In this document: positions 22,788-34,600 of the stretch, in pieces
How the letters are laid out: the number at the start of each line of letters is the position of its first letter
How positions within the stretch are numbered: position 1 is the first letter of the stretch
Source: Romanomermis culicivorax
Taxonomy: Eukaryota; Nematoda; Enoplea; Mermithida; Mermithidae
Direction of reading: 5' to 3'
NCBI GenBank assembly: GCA_963922205.1
Contig: CAWUHX010000091.1
Coordinates: 1-64,000, forward strand
DNA length: 64,000 nt
Made by a program: the position numbers and the translations under genes
The notes under the pieces: model-generated
What the model was told of the DNA's origin: nothing
Databases searched by the model: none
The model's input: the letters and a program-made list of their open reading frames with translations, nothing else

Positions 22788-24267
22788 ATGGCCGATTCAT
22801 CGTCTTACATCCGTTTGCAGTCACCGCAAAAATGGGCGCCGATTTCCGAAGCCAATTCTATGGTCGAAGATTGGGTTGTTTCGACCCTAAATTTCGAAGA
22901 CCGAGAGCACCACCAGCGGCACCAAAGTTATTCCTTAGATTCTTCGAATTGCAGAATAAAAGCCAATAACTTTTTGGACCAAACGATGGCGCCTTTGACC
23001 AGTGGTCAGGCGAATTTGGACGGCGGAAACTTTACGTGGGGCGACTATGCGAGCACGTCCTACAGGTAGGTGCAGATTTTTGGTGCTGGAAAATTGTTCC
23101 CAGAGACAAAACATTAGGTTTTAGCTTCAAATCCTTCGAATTGGAAGTTTCATTTTTTCTGCTTTAAACCGCTGAAAATAGGATATCAATCGGTAGACGA
23201 TCTCGAGAACTACGTACAGTCACCTCCTAAATTCATGCATCTTTCTTTTTGACAAAGTTATGAGGTTTCAAGAGAAAGATATAATCTGATATGATTTTTC
23301 GATGACAGTAAGCTTAAACTAAAAGGTACGAAACAGTAGAATGTACTTTAAGATAAATCTGACCTAGCTCATAATGCCTTGTATTCCTAGACGCGCTGGA
23401 TATGCTCATAGCAATAATCACTTTTGAATTTAATTAAAATCATAGATTCTTGTGGAATTTTCAAAAAATTCTGAACCTTTAAAGTAACGTTATATTCCGG
23501 ATACAGTGCGCCTTACTCCCAAAAATCTTGGCTTTTCAATGCAACAAATTTATGATTCGTTGTTCAAAAATACAAGTTCTTATACAGTCAATATTGTTTT
23601 AAGAATTTGAAATTAAAAATTGTGTCTCTCCTTTATTGTGCTAATTGTAGATACGTGGAACTGCAATCTTTGAGAGAACATTTTCACTCTCCTGACTATT
23701 TATATTTATTTATTTTCAAAGCTTGCTGATATTTTGTCCCCTGGGAGATTTAATAAAAATCGTCATTCTGTTCTCGTTTCCTATTTTTATTTTTTTTCTT
23801 CCTTTGTTATCTCATTTCAGTTTGTCACTACAATTTTTTGCTCAATTTTCCTTCTATACATTTCATGTTTCAGAAATAGTATAAATCCGCCACCATTAAT
23901 TCCCGCTCCTATGGTGTCTTCGCCATTTTCGACTCAGACCACTACTCCGTCATCGGCTTCTAAAAAAATCAAACATTGCCCCAAATCAACAACCAACGGT
24001 AAAGATTCGTTGCGAAAAACGGCGTCTGTCAGCGCCTCGACCCCGGCCGCCCGCCAATACAAAACGCCGACCCTGACCGTCTTACGCGAGAGGCGCAAAG
24101 CGGCCAATGCACGAGAACGTAAACGTATGACCGGCCTGAACGACGCCTTCGATACCCTGCGCACCCACCTGCCCCCATTGGACAACGGTCGCAAGTTGTC
24201 CAAATACGAAACGTTGCAAATGGCCCAAACTTATATAAACGAATTGACCAGAATTTTGGACATGTAA
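22788..24267 (+). CDS. lin-32: Atonal/LIN-32-type bHLH transcription factor (exons 22788-23065, 23874-24267)
   Basis: A 223-residue protein. Exon 1 (92 codons plus 2 bases) is Ser/Gln-rich and acidic with no known domain, and ends at the donor AG|GTAGGT. Exon 2 follows CATGTTTCAG, and the split codon reads Arg. The bHLH domain fills the C-terminal quarter: basic region [13 protein letters not shown], helix 1 [13 protein letters not shown], a short loop, and helix 2 [20 protein letters not shown]. The protein stops three residues later, as in Atonal, whose bHLH is C-terminal. The basic-region NARER and the LSKxETLQMAQ signature place it in the Atonal group, whose worm member LIN-32 drives sensory-neuron fate. 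It should bind E-boxes with an E/Daughterless-type partner. NeuroD- or neurogenin-group membership is the main alternative. Confidence 0.85.
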
Positions 24268-26300
24268 AAACGATGAACGACGGACGGTTTGTAGAACGTA
24301 CAACACAATTTTTATACTTTTGTGATATGTATGGTTAGGGCGACAGGATGTCCTGGAAAAAGATTTTCTTGGTTTAGCTAGATTTTCGAGAAAAAAATTT
24401 GAGTGATGAATGGGGACTCCATTATCTTTGATTAAGTTTGGATAACATTAATGCTGTTCTCCTGAAGCGTGCAATTTTTAGTTTCAAAATTTAGTAACTT
24501 CTTGGAAACATCAGGGCGTGCTGGAGGATAAACTTTGGTGTTGATGACGCCCAGTATATATTCACTTTTGATTCTTCAGATTTCAATTTACAGTCTAGAT
24601 AAGATCAGCATAGATACAAGCGTCATGCAAAAATCAACAAAGGTACAAATAGTAAAACGAAATAATTAGCAAAGCTAACAAAGCACAATATTTTTTTGTA
24701 TGACGAAAAAATGATGTTTCTTGATTCTATCTTTGATCTAGTGCCAATGTTCCCCTCGAACCAGACTGAGGAAGTCAACAAGTTTAGCAGGAAATCTGCT
24801 ATTGGACGTACTTTTTATGATACATACACATGCATTGAGTTCATGATCCAACATTTGAATATGATAACTTGAAACTACTTTCACCTGCGTCCTATCCATT
24901 TATTTTTCTAATATTTCGCCTTTTACCGACTTTTTGTTTATAACATCTATTTTTATCCTTTAATTATTTTTGCACCGATTTTCGATTCTAAATCGCGACG
25001 ACGAAATTTTGTCAAATATCGATATTTATTCTACTTCAGTGATTTTTTTGTGCATTATTGTGCCTTACTCATTTTTGCTTTTTTCTGACGATCAAATAAA
25101 ACAATCGACTATTGTATATTTTTTCCTACAAGTGACCTCAAGTACCATACATAGTTGGTTAATTAACAATTAATTAATAACTTCTTCTTTGTTGGTCAAA
25201 GAAAAATTCACAGCGTGAAAATATTTATAGACGATGGTATTCCCTGTACAAAATCCAATCTTGCGTGGGTGGAAAATCGCATTTTCGGCCATTGTTTCGC
25301 GTGACAATACGCGGCGACCGTTGCGGGTCTTTAGGGCCAACCCGGCTCCCGACCGGGTGCCAGTTATTCCACCCGTCGCTAATTATTACCTTGGTTGGCC
25401 ACATTTTTCACTGTGTGCCAGAATTCGTTGCACAATGTACCAAAAATGAAGAAAGAAAAATAGGTCGGAGCCTGTACCAGTTTTTTCTTCACTCTCTGCT
25501 ACCTCACACGTATAATTTGGCGCCTTTCCGTTTGAACTCGACGGGGTTCCTTGACTTTCTTCTTTGTAACCGACCAACCGAAAAATTTGCGGTTTTTCGG
25601 ACTGCGGGTTATTTAGTATGCACGTTATGCCATTTTTTCATTCATAAAATTTTGTCAATGATTACTATTTTCAAATGAACACTAAATTATAATGTTGAGG
25701 AAAGTTTGTTTCGCATGACGAAAAAAACAGTGAATGAGAACTTGCCCATTATACACCCACACCGTTGTGAAAATATAGAATCAGGACAATGTGATGCTTT
25801 TCTCGATGAAGACGTAAATTGTTTTGTACAACTCGCTTTTTATGACGTTGATTTTATAAGAAGACACTCCAGTTTTGTAACTACGGTAAAAGAAACCCGA
25901 AAGTATTTATGGCAGTTAATGTCCACTGTAAACACTGATGTCACTTTATTATTGGTAGGGCTATCGACAGTGTTTCAAACTGTTATCTCATGTGTTTGTT
26001 CAAAACTCGTTCATCTAAAAATTTCTTCAATACCGACGATCATTACAGAGTATACAGAATTTGTTCGCAAGTTGCTTATCCGCTAGTTGAATGCGTTAAA
26101 ATTTCATGCAAATATACTAAATACCAGATTGTCATCCATTGAAAAATCGATTTCTGTAGCTGCTCTGCAGATCAGTAGTTAATAAACTTCCAGAGTCCAG
26201 ATTTTTTTGTCAAATTTGTGCAATCTTTTTTTTAGCTTCTTGGAACAAGTCTAAAGCTGAATTAGCAAAGAATCCGATGAATGAATCTGATTCGGAAGTT
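24268..26300. other. Downstream of lin-32; a GC-rich island at 25230-25600
   Basis: Most of it is AT-rich. At 25260-25440 the DNA is clearly GC-richer (including a CCCGGCTCCCGACCGGG hairpin) and has open frames on both strands. One minus-strand frame ends at a usable donor (CAAG|GTAATA), but its acceptor is poor. It could be an exon or a regulatory island. Confidence 0.3.
25706..26086 (+). CDS. Unrecognised 126-codon open frame
   Basis: An uninterrupted frame in AT-rich DNA, unusually long for this window. Composition is plausible (acidic CDAFLDEDVNCF, then hydrophobic TDVTLLLVGLSTVF). No domain, signal peptide or homology that I know. The second ATG (codon 4) may be the better start. It may be real, a transposon remnant or chance. 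Confidence 0.25.
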   Translation: MFRMTKKTVNENLPIIHPHRCENIESGQCDAFLDEDVNCFVQLAFYDVDFIRRHSSFVTTVKETRKYLWQLMSTVNTDVTLLLVGLSTVFQTVISCVCSKLVHLKISSIPTIITEYTEFVRKLLIR

Positions 26301-26306
26301 TACTTA

Positions 26307-26468
26307 CAGTCTGATTATTTATAAAATGCGTACAAATTAAAAAAAAATTACAAAAATAAGTACTGTCTTCAAAATCGTTTGCACGATCTTTTTGTGGTAG
26401 CTATATGTGACGTTAGTACTTGCCTTTCGTTTCCATTTTTTAGAGGAATTTTAAGAAAAAACAGATTA
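26307..26468 (+). mobile_element. MITE-A, decayed short copy
   Basis: Left end CAGTCTG...TTATAAAATGCG and right end AATTTTAAGAAAAACAGATTAT match the family ends. About 80 bp of the interior is missing, but TACTGTC..CAAAATCGTTT remains. Confidence 0.5.
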
Positions 26469-26827
26469 TGCCCTTGACACCGTGTTCTAAGCATGCAAAC
26501 ATGGCACAGCGAACGGAATGCACTGCAAATCTGAAAACTAATTATGTTGATTAGGCGAACTTTTACTATCATATTCTGTCATTTTGTTTTATTATTCTTC
26601 CGTCGACTCTATTGAGTAATCACTTTGTTTTCTTAGGTTTTTCTATTTATTCCTTTTTCTCTAGTTTAATAATTTGTTAATGCACTTCCTTTTCACTCTA
26701 GATCACCTTGCGCATCCTTATATACTCTTAAATTCTATAGCATCTGTCGAAAGCTGCAAAAGTTGTAAGAACTATTTTTCGAAAATTGCATTTGATAGTC
26801 AATCTCTGCTGATACTACTAACATTAT

Positions 26828-27057
26828 TATAGTCTGTTTTTTATAAAATGCGTCCAAATAGGGAAGTGACACAAATCAGTAATGTCGTCAAAATCGTTTA
26901 CATAAGGCTCTTACCGGAAAATTTTTCACTCGAAAAATTGTTAATAGTATGCTCAGAAATCTCCAGTTATGATATATTGCTTATCAGAAAATCGTGAAAA
27001 TCTTAAATATTACTTGCTCTCTACATTTAGAGGCATTTCAAGAAAAACAGATTATAG
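26828..27057 (+). mobile_element. MITE-A copy 1
   Basis: The inverted ends TATAGTCTGTTTTTTATAAA and TATAATCTGTTTTTCTTGAA (reversed right end) both lead into ATGC-type sequence. Interior landmarks CAGTAATGTCGTCAAAATCG and GAAAATCGTGAAAATCTTAA are shared with the other copies. Confidence 0.75.
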
Positions 27058-29733
27058 GAGCACAATAGTGTTATAACCCATCTTAAGTGAACTACTCCAT
27101 CCTTTTTTCAACCAATAAGTTACTTTTCCGAAACCATGCAGTCCTACTGTAATCAAATAGATTCCGTCATGACTGCTGGTATAAGTAGTCCATGCACCGT
27201 CTGACCTTTGATTTTTTTATACTATGCACAAAAAACTACTACGTTAACTCCATTATGGCTGCCCAGTGAAAAACAAACGGTCTATCTTACTCAAGCTTAT
27301 CACGGTTATGTCAGTCAATGTGTCGTCCAACGGTTGGATGACATTCCGTAATTCCCCATAAAGAATCAAGATATGAGAGATAATTTCTTACTGTAGGTCG
27401 ATCGACCGGGCGCCACACTTACGTGTTTTGTGCCCCTAGGCCATAAAATTGTCCAAAATGCGCTGGGTTGAAAAAATTAACAAGATTTTTACAGTAACCC
27501 TTCTCCGGTGCACCATTACTGCATGTACTGTTATTTTCAAGTACTGCAGTCGCGTGCGACCTTCACATTCTAGTGTACAAGAGTATCGATGGTCGGTCGA
27601 TACGGGTTTTGAAGATTTTTTGCGAAATCTATCTATCATTCGGTTTTATAGGCTCGTGTTGATGTCAAAAATAACGGGAGAATGGTATACGTATGTGCAC
27701 CGTGAGGAGAAAATAGAATCCAAATTACAGAAATTATTACCCAATCTATCAAAGTTCTAATGGTTTGACCAGTATGCCACCTAGAACGTTGAGACAGGTG
27801 AGGAATTTGATGATAACGCTTGTGAAAAATACGCGTTAAATCTGATGCTGCAAAGAGAGAAAAATAAAGAAACAAAAATTACTGTAAAATGCCGAACCAA
27901 ACAGGAATTAGTCATATGAAATATTTTTATCAAATCACTGCTGCATTCAAAAGTTATGTCAAATCAAGAATATTCGTGATTGTGTAAGAAATGAACACTA
28001 ATCGTCATCGAAAAGTTTTTATTACCCCATCGAATGATGTATTGCGTGCTCTATATAAAATAAGGAGATAGCAGATCACTTCCAAAATCAGATTCTTAGA
28101 AATTCTTCGATTTTTTGTGTTTAGTCTTTAAAATATAGGATAGATAAGTTTTAAAAAAGTGAACATTTCGAATCCAAACTTAAATTTGTTCTTTGGGCAG
28201 ATGTGTGCTAAAGTATCACTATTCCATATTATCGAACGAATTAACAATCGGAATATAGTTTCAACCACCTTGTTCAAGATGCAATTTTCTATTTATTTGC
28301 AAATTTTATTTTACCGTTCAAGTTTAAAGTAATTTACGTGAATAACTTATGTTTTACTGTAGCTACCTCGATGTATCAGCGTCACATGTGCGGCGAAATT
28401 CGGCATCGAATCAGTATTTTTAAACAGAAGCCAGCCAAAAATATCGTCAAAACCGACGCCAAACGATTAATGAAAAAAAGTTAATGTCAACAGTTTTTGC
28501 GACAGAGAGATGCCCTGCAAAAAATGGCGCTAAAACTCATGATCTGAATCAGTCAACATTTTTTAAGGTGAAGATAATTATCAAAATTGGAAGACTAGAC
28601 TAAAATTACCAGAAAAAAGTTCGATGTTTTTTCTCCCAATCTGTATTAGAGGCTTTTTATAATCGTTGTTTTCTAAAATTTATCATAAACTTTCTCAATC
28701 CACGGTTTTTTTGCGATCATACCACTTCTCTAGTGATTTGTCTCCGAGTTTTCACCCTCACAAATTACAGAAGAGGTAAGGAGATTTTCAATAGTGTTCA
28801 AAGAGGCGCCACATGTGCATTATTCACTGTTTTAACACTTGCGCTAAAAAGGGATTATTCCTTACTTCATTAATTAACGTTCTAGACGTTTCTAAAAACG
28901 GCAGCCTTTTGGCGGCTTATCTCCAAAAGAAAATTTATGACGTACAAATGCGGTGGCCACCTTCATTTATTGTCTTTATGCAAATTAATGAGTCTCTTTC
29001 GTGCGTATACCAATGTTCGACAATCAATAAATTCACGCTCTATCAAACACCGACTTGCCCTGCAGGCCTTGTTGTGTGATACTCATATAACGACCAACTT
29101 TCTCCGCGAAAACAGCGTTCATTCTACCATATCATGCAACATTGACTTCGATAATTCTACCGCCAGCAAAGTTGACAATTTTGGAATTTATGCAGACACC
29201 GAAACCAGTCTTTCAGAGATAAGGAAATACACTTTTCAGTATCAAACCTTGCTGGCCTTATCGAGTCAACATGTGAGGTATCTTTTGTTATGTCGACAAT
29301 ATATCATTGAATTGAATTGTGTTTATACAGTAAATATAAACATGCATTGTTAAACATCGTTATACGGGGGTGATACTTTGGCGAAATGAATGTTACAGAA
29401 CATAATGTGCTCGAATGAACATCACATTACTGTGATGTACAAGGTGGTACACTTGAGAAACGGGAATTATTTAAGAACACAAATGAAATGGAATCACATG
29501 TTATCACGATTTGACTTGAATCAAATCGGTATTCTATTTTTAATGCGACGCTAAAAATAATTACGTATCTGACATATAAATCCAGCATACGCGTCTGAAT
29601 GTTTTGAATTGAGGTTAAAAATGGGATCTGATTTGAAGTGAGCCAATGTTGTAATGGAAAAAGTATACATTCAATTAATATGAACAAAATCCAGGTCACT
29701 AAAATCGTTATGAAAACCTCTTTCGATTGTTGA
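27058..29733. other. Unassigned AT-rich region with scattered open frames
   Basis: Open frames at 27220-27355, 27449-27760 and 28813-29353 (all +) have somewhat coding-like composition but no domain, and no splice signals that chain them. They could be remnants of an old element or exons of an unknown gene. No clear repeat ends are visible. Confidence 0.3.
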
Positions 29734-29896
29734 AGGGCTTACTGGGTGGCGCTGTAGCTGTCCCACCATTGGCCAATGTCGGGGTAGATGTAACCATCCC
29801 GATCAGGTCTCAACAAAAATGGCCGGGTTCGGGAGCCGTGGATTGGCTAAAACATCAATCCTACGGGTGGAATGTTGTATGTTACCATACAACCCG
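29734..29896 (+). mobile_element. SINE-C copy 2
   Basis: It matches copy 1 along its length (GGCTTACTGGGTGGCGC, GTCCCACCATTGGCCAATG, ATCCTACGGGTGGAATGTTG). It ends directly where the FB5 word array begins. Confidence 0.65.
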
Positions 29897-29899
29897 ATT

Positions 29900-30620
29900 T
29901 CGTTGTGTCCCCTTACCCCGACCATCCCGTTAGCCCGACTGTCCTTTTATCCCGACCATCCCTTTATCCCGACCATCCCGTTAACCCGACTAATGCATTA
30001 AATTCCCGATATTCCGACTAATGCAAAATTTCATGAAAGGCTCATCTTTTATAATAATCCCGTTACCCCGAGTGTTGTTTTTTGCAAGTCTGTATTGACG
30101 TTGTAATTTGGAACTTACAGATTTACATACTTTAGTGCAGAACAAAATTAATGAATTGATTATGAAAAATGATATTACAGGTACTACAACGTTTCTGATT
30201 CATTTATTTTTCATATAATTCAGACCAAATCAAAAAAAAATAAATACGGCCTTCAGCCTAATTACTGTATATGAGTTGTTTGTTACTTTTGAGCATGGAT
30301 TTCTGTGACTAGTGAGTAGGCATATATTTTTCCTTTAAAATTTTCCTTAGGCTTAGGCTTAGGGTACAGCAGCTGCGCCCCAAGGGCGCAGCGCTGTTGA
30401 GGCTCTTCCAAATGAAGTTGTTAGTTAAAATAGTATCAAGGGAGTCGGGGTAACGGTACGGTCGGGGTAAAGGGACGATCGGGGTAAAGGGACGATCGGG
30501 ATAAAGGGATTTTTTGTATTTCACTTTTAACATTAGTCGAGGTAAGGGGATAGTCGGGGTAACGGGATGGTCGGGGTAAAGGGATGGTCGGGATAAAAGG
30601 ATGGTCGGGGTATCGACACA
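29900..30620. mobile_element. Fold-back element FB5 (word CCCGACCATCCCGTTACC)
   Basis: The left array (29905-30010) repeats CCCGACCATCCCTTTATC; the right array (30430-30615) repeats the complement (GGTCGGGGTAACGGGA). Outer ends TGTGTCCCCTTACCCCGACC and, reversed, TGTGTCGATACCCCGACC are similar. The core includes a TTAGGC run (30345-30364) and a perfect 9 bp stem, GCTGCGCCC-CAA-GGGCGCAGC, at 30371-30391. Confidence 0.7.
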
Positions 30621-30628
30621 CAATCCAC

Positions 30629-31660
30629 GATTTGATAACCCTTTTTTTGATTCAGGGTTATAAAATACTTTTGTAAGATTCTCAGATTGACATAATTAGA
30701 CAGATTATGGAGAGTGTGTTGGGAGTAAGAACTAAAAAGCATTCTGTCGCTGTTCAAAAATTCAAAAATCATATTCTCGCTGTACAATAAATTCCAAAGA
30801 TCTGCGTATAAGCGCCGTTAACGCAATCCAAGAGGGCCAAGGAGGATAAACAGCAGACATTATATAATCGTATGAATTACTAGCGCATCAAATCTTCGAA
30901 CGATTTCGAAATATCTGAATATAAATGTTTGCCCCATAGGCGTTTCTGAAATTGAACGCAGTCGCTTGGGTTATGAAAATAATGAAAACTTTTTAGATGT
31001 TTGTGGTAATCTGCAGATTGTTATTTAAAAAAGATTTGAGCAATAGAATCCTATATATTGGACATCAGTTGATTTCAATCACACTCCTGTTGAGCAGCCA
31101 TGCATTTTTAACAAAAGCCGATTTTGAGTAATTGACGAAGTCAACAAGGTGCACCGAAAAAAATTAGTTTCCATAACCTGTCTGTCTGTTGCTCATGCCA
31201 TATACAAATACTGCACACTTCTGTTTCGTTATGAAAAAGCCAAAGTGGTTTAATATTAGTGTGCTACAATTCTGGACATGAAGAATACGAACTTTTATTC
31301 GAAAAAGGCATCATAGCGCAGGTTTAAAGAATAAAAATCTATTGAAATTTACATCGGAGTGACCTTAATTCGTGTTTCGTTTTTCCTGCGAAGGAGGCCA
31401 TAGGACAGCTGTTACAATGATGATACATACCTTTAAGTCCATTGATCAGTCTACATTAGAGTCGACTAGGAAAATTCTTAAGGCATTTACTGTCGAGGAA
31501 TATTTACAGTAACACTGTACCAAGTGGAAAATGTTTGTTATTTTTTTCGAATCCCGTGATCGAACTGTGATAGAATCTGCTTATCAGATTTTGAAATAAA
31601 CTATAGTCATAAAAAATCGGCCTTATAGTCATGAACCGCTTTAAGGCCGCACCTATGCCT
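30629..31660. other. Intergenic DNA, no gene seen
   Basis: This is the 3' side of the Ly-6 gene. A 32-codon minus-strand frame near 30762-30860 looks mildly coding, but no exon structure supports it. Confidence 0.35.
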
Positions 31661-34600
31661 TCAACACGAAAAAGTAGACGAAAATGTGAGCCAAAAAGAA
31701 AATATACAAACGTAAAATATCACCCAATGAAAACTTGATCTATTATTGAACCACCCGGCTCTATTTAAGCTTAAAGATCCATTGCAACCGTCCGAAAAGC
31801 AGGTACAAATTAAAATTTGATTTACGGCATTTTTCCCATTCGACGCCGGATCATCGTCGTCCGTTATACTGGTTTGCGAGTGATGGTGAGATTTTAAGAA
31901 AAAATTTCTATTCACATCATTCGACGTCAACGACGACAGCGACGCCGATGATCTAGACTGCATGGCCAAATTCTTGTGCCTATGGATTTGATCTCGTTTT
32001 TTGTTATGCAACTGTAGAACATCCTGTTTATTGTAATAATGGCAAGAGTCTCTGTGAATCCATTTGTACCACCGGACTATGGTTTGATTGAAACCGTGAA
32101 TCAACATTTTATCATAACAGCCTCGTATGTGACCAGTGAAAGACATACCTGTAAAGCAGACTTTTGTACAAGTGAAAAGTAGACTTTTGTACAATTGACA
32201 ACGCTAATCAGAATCTTTTTAAAGACAGGACTAAACAAGATGGTCGAAAAATGGCCGTCCCAAAAAGCTTGTGATACCACAGCCAGAATGACCAAAGTTG
32301 GTTTGCTTAAAACTTTCCTGCTGTAATGATTTACGTTGAAATTTCATTCCCATAGTTGAAGTAATCGTTGAGCTATACTTATTTACCGTAATCCACGACT
32401 TCTTGATGATCATTTCGTACAATTAAAATTAAAAAACGCTGAAAAGTATTGAGATATTCGACTAACGTGAGACACATAATTACTAAGAGAGCGCTTTGTG
32501 ATCAGATAGAACACTGAAGACAATTTTTCCTGATGAGTTTCGGCATCACAAAAAGATTTTTCTGAATAAAAAATCTGTATCGTAGGTCTTTCACAAATCG
32601 ATTTTAATGATCTGCGGAAAATTTCAATTTCCTATTTGTCTCTCTGCGTCTTTGCGCCAAGGCTCATTTGAAACTAAATAATAAACTATAGATCTAAAAT
32701 TATTTCTAATCGATTTTGATCATGAGAGAAGTCGTTTTTGATTATCATGAGCGAAGTGGCTGTGTTTAGTAAAATTTACAATTTTTCGAAACCTTAATAT
32801 TACTAGAGAACTACATAGTATTCCAGGAATTTGATTCACCCAGTTGAACTCCGTTGAGCTAAATCCACTGTAGGCGACCATCTGAATATATATATTGAAT
32901 ATTCCCATACCTCATACTACAGTCTTTTTCCTCGGAGAAAGATGTTCATGCAAATAATTTACAATAAACAAATGACAAAAAAGCGTATGGGGGCACCTTT
33001 TTTCCCAGGTTGAGCGTAATGGTTCTAACTGTTACACCCGAGAAAAAAATTGCAGTCAATCCGAAAAAAATACAGTCAACCCGAAAGAAATTGAGAAAAA
33101 AGATTTCAGCCTACGATGCAAGCTATTGTCTGTTCAACGATTTTACGAATTTTGCTTTCTGAGGCTCATTTCAAAATGAATGAACTATAGACCTGCAGTC
33201 TGTTTTTTATAAAATGCTTCCAAATAGAAAAGTGACACAAATCAGTACTGTCAACAAAATGGTTTAAATAGAGCTCTACCGTAAAATTTTGTACTCTAAA
33301 AATCACTAAAGGTGAGATCGGTATGCTGACAAATTTCCAGTCCAATATGATATATTGTTCATCAGGAAATCGTGAAAATCTGAAATACTACTTGCTTTCC
33401 ACTTTCATTATTAAGAAGCATTTCAAGAAAAACAGACTATATTTCATCATGCAATTTACTCGAATTTCATATGCTATATCAGTCAAACTGGCTTCAAGAA
33501 CTGGAGTGCAGCTGGAAGGTGGAACTTCAAAAAAACACACGTATGTAATATCCATTGAGTCTTCTGATGCCAAAAATAAGTGATTAATTCTAACGTGATA
33601 AAACCAAAATTGTATCCTTCATAAATTCGTTGTATCTCTTGTATTTATTAAAATTATTACAGGAAACATGGTCTATTTCTGTATTAGGAATTAATATTTG
33701 TTAAAAAGACTTATTGTCACTATTGCCCGAATCAATTTTTTTGCAGTTCTAAGCCATCGTTCATTCTGTATTATGGATAAAACATGGCATACAATTTTTT
33801 GGAACAATGATCTTTCCGCAACATTGATAAGGCGCGAAATCTACATCATTATCAGGGATACTAATGCACTTAATTAATCAAAGTTCACGGTCACTGTTTG
33901 TTGCAAAATTGGAAAGTAGTTCATACCAATGATTAATTTATTTCGCAACTGTCATGTTCCAAAAAAGTATACATGAGTTCGTGATTTTTGTCTGTACTCT
34001 GTTCTTTTATTGAACAATGTTCGCGAATTACAATCGAAAGGAAACTCAATGTGTATGAATATTGTTGTTCTGGAAACAGGTTCTTTTCCAAATCTCGAAA
34101 TCAAAGTTAAGACCCAAGACATTGGATTCTACCGACAAATCAAACAATTTCCTCAGAATACCGGTTCCAGAGCATGAACGTGTAGTACAAAATTTTCTAA
34201 ACAATGAATAATCGGAGCGAACAATTTTTTATGGAAATCAAAAGAAGCCTATGTCAACATGGGGAAATCATACTCGAAACAAAAGGTACAACTTATTCAT
34301 TTATTGGCATTTTTTGTTTCAAACAAGTCAGTGTTACTCCTAGGAAAATGGTTTCTCGAACGACAGTGTTAACTCTTGCCTTATTGATTGTTGCATGCTG
34401 CTTTTCGAATACGGCGGCAGAGGTAAGATTTCGAATGACAGGCACTCAGGGCAAAAAAACTTCTTATGTATTCCCTACATTAACAATCGCCCACTGGCGT
34501 CTCAGATGCTGAATCATTTATTGATCAAACTGTGGTTCAATACACTTCGGTTTGCAACATGGAAAAACATATAACTTACGAGAATAATGTGAAAACTTTG

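Noticed and set aside
30309-30787. Pro/Tyr-rich repeat proteins on the minus strand
   Set aside because: Their SRPSLYPDHP-type repeats are translations of the FB5 word array.
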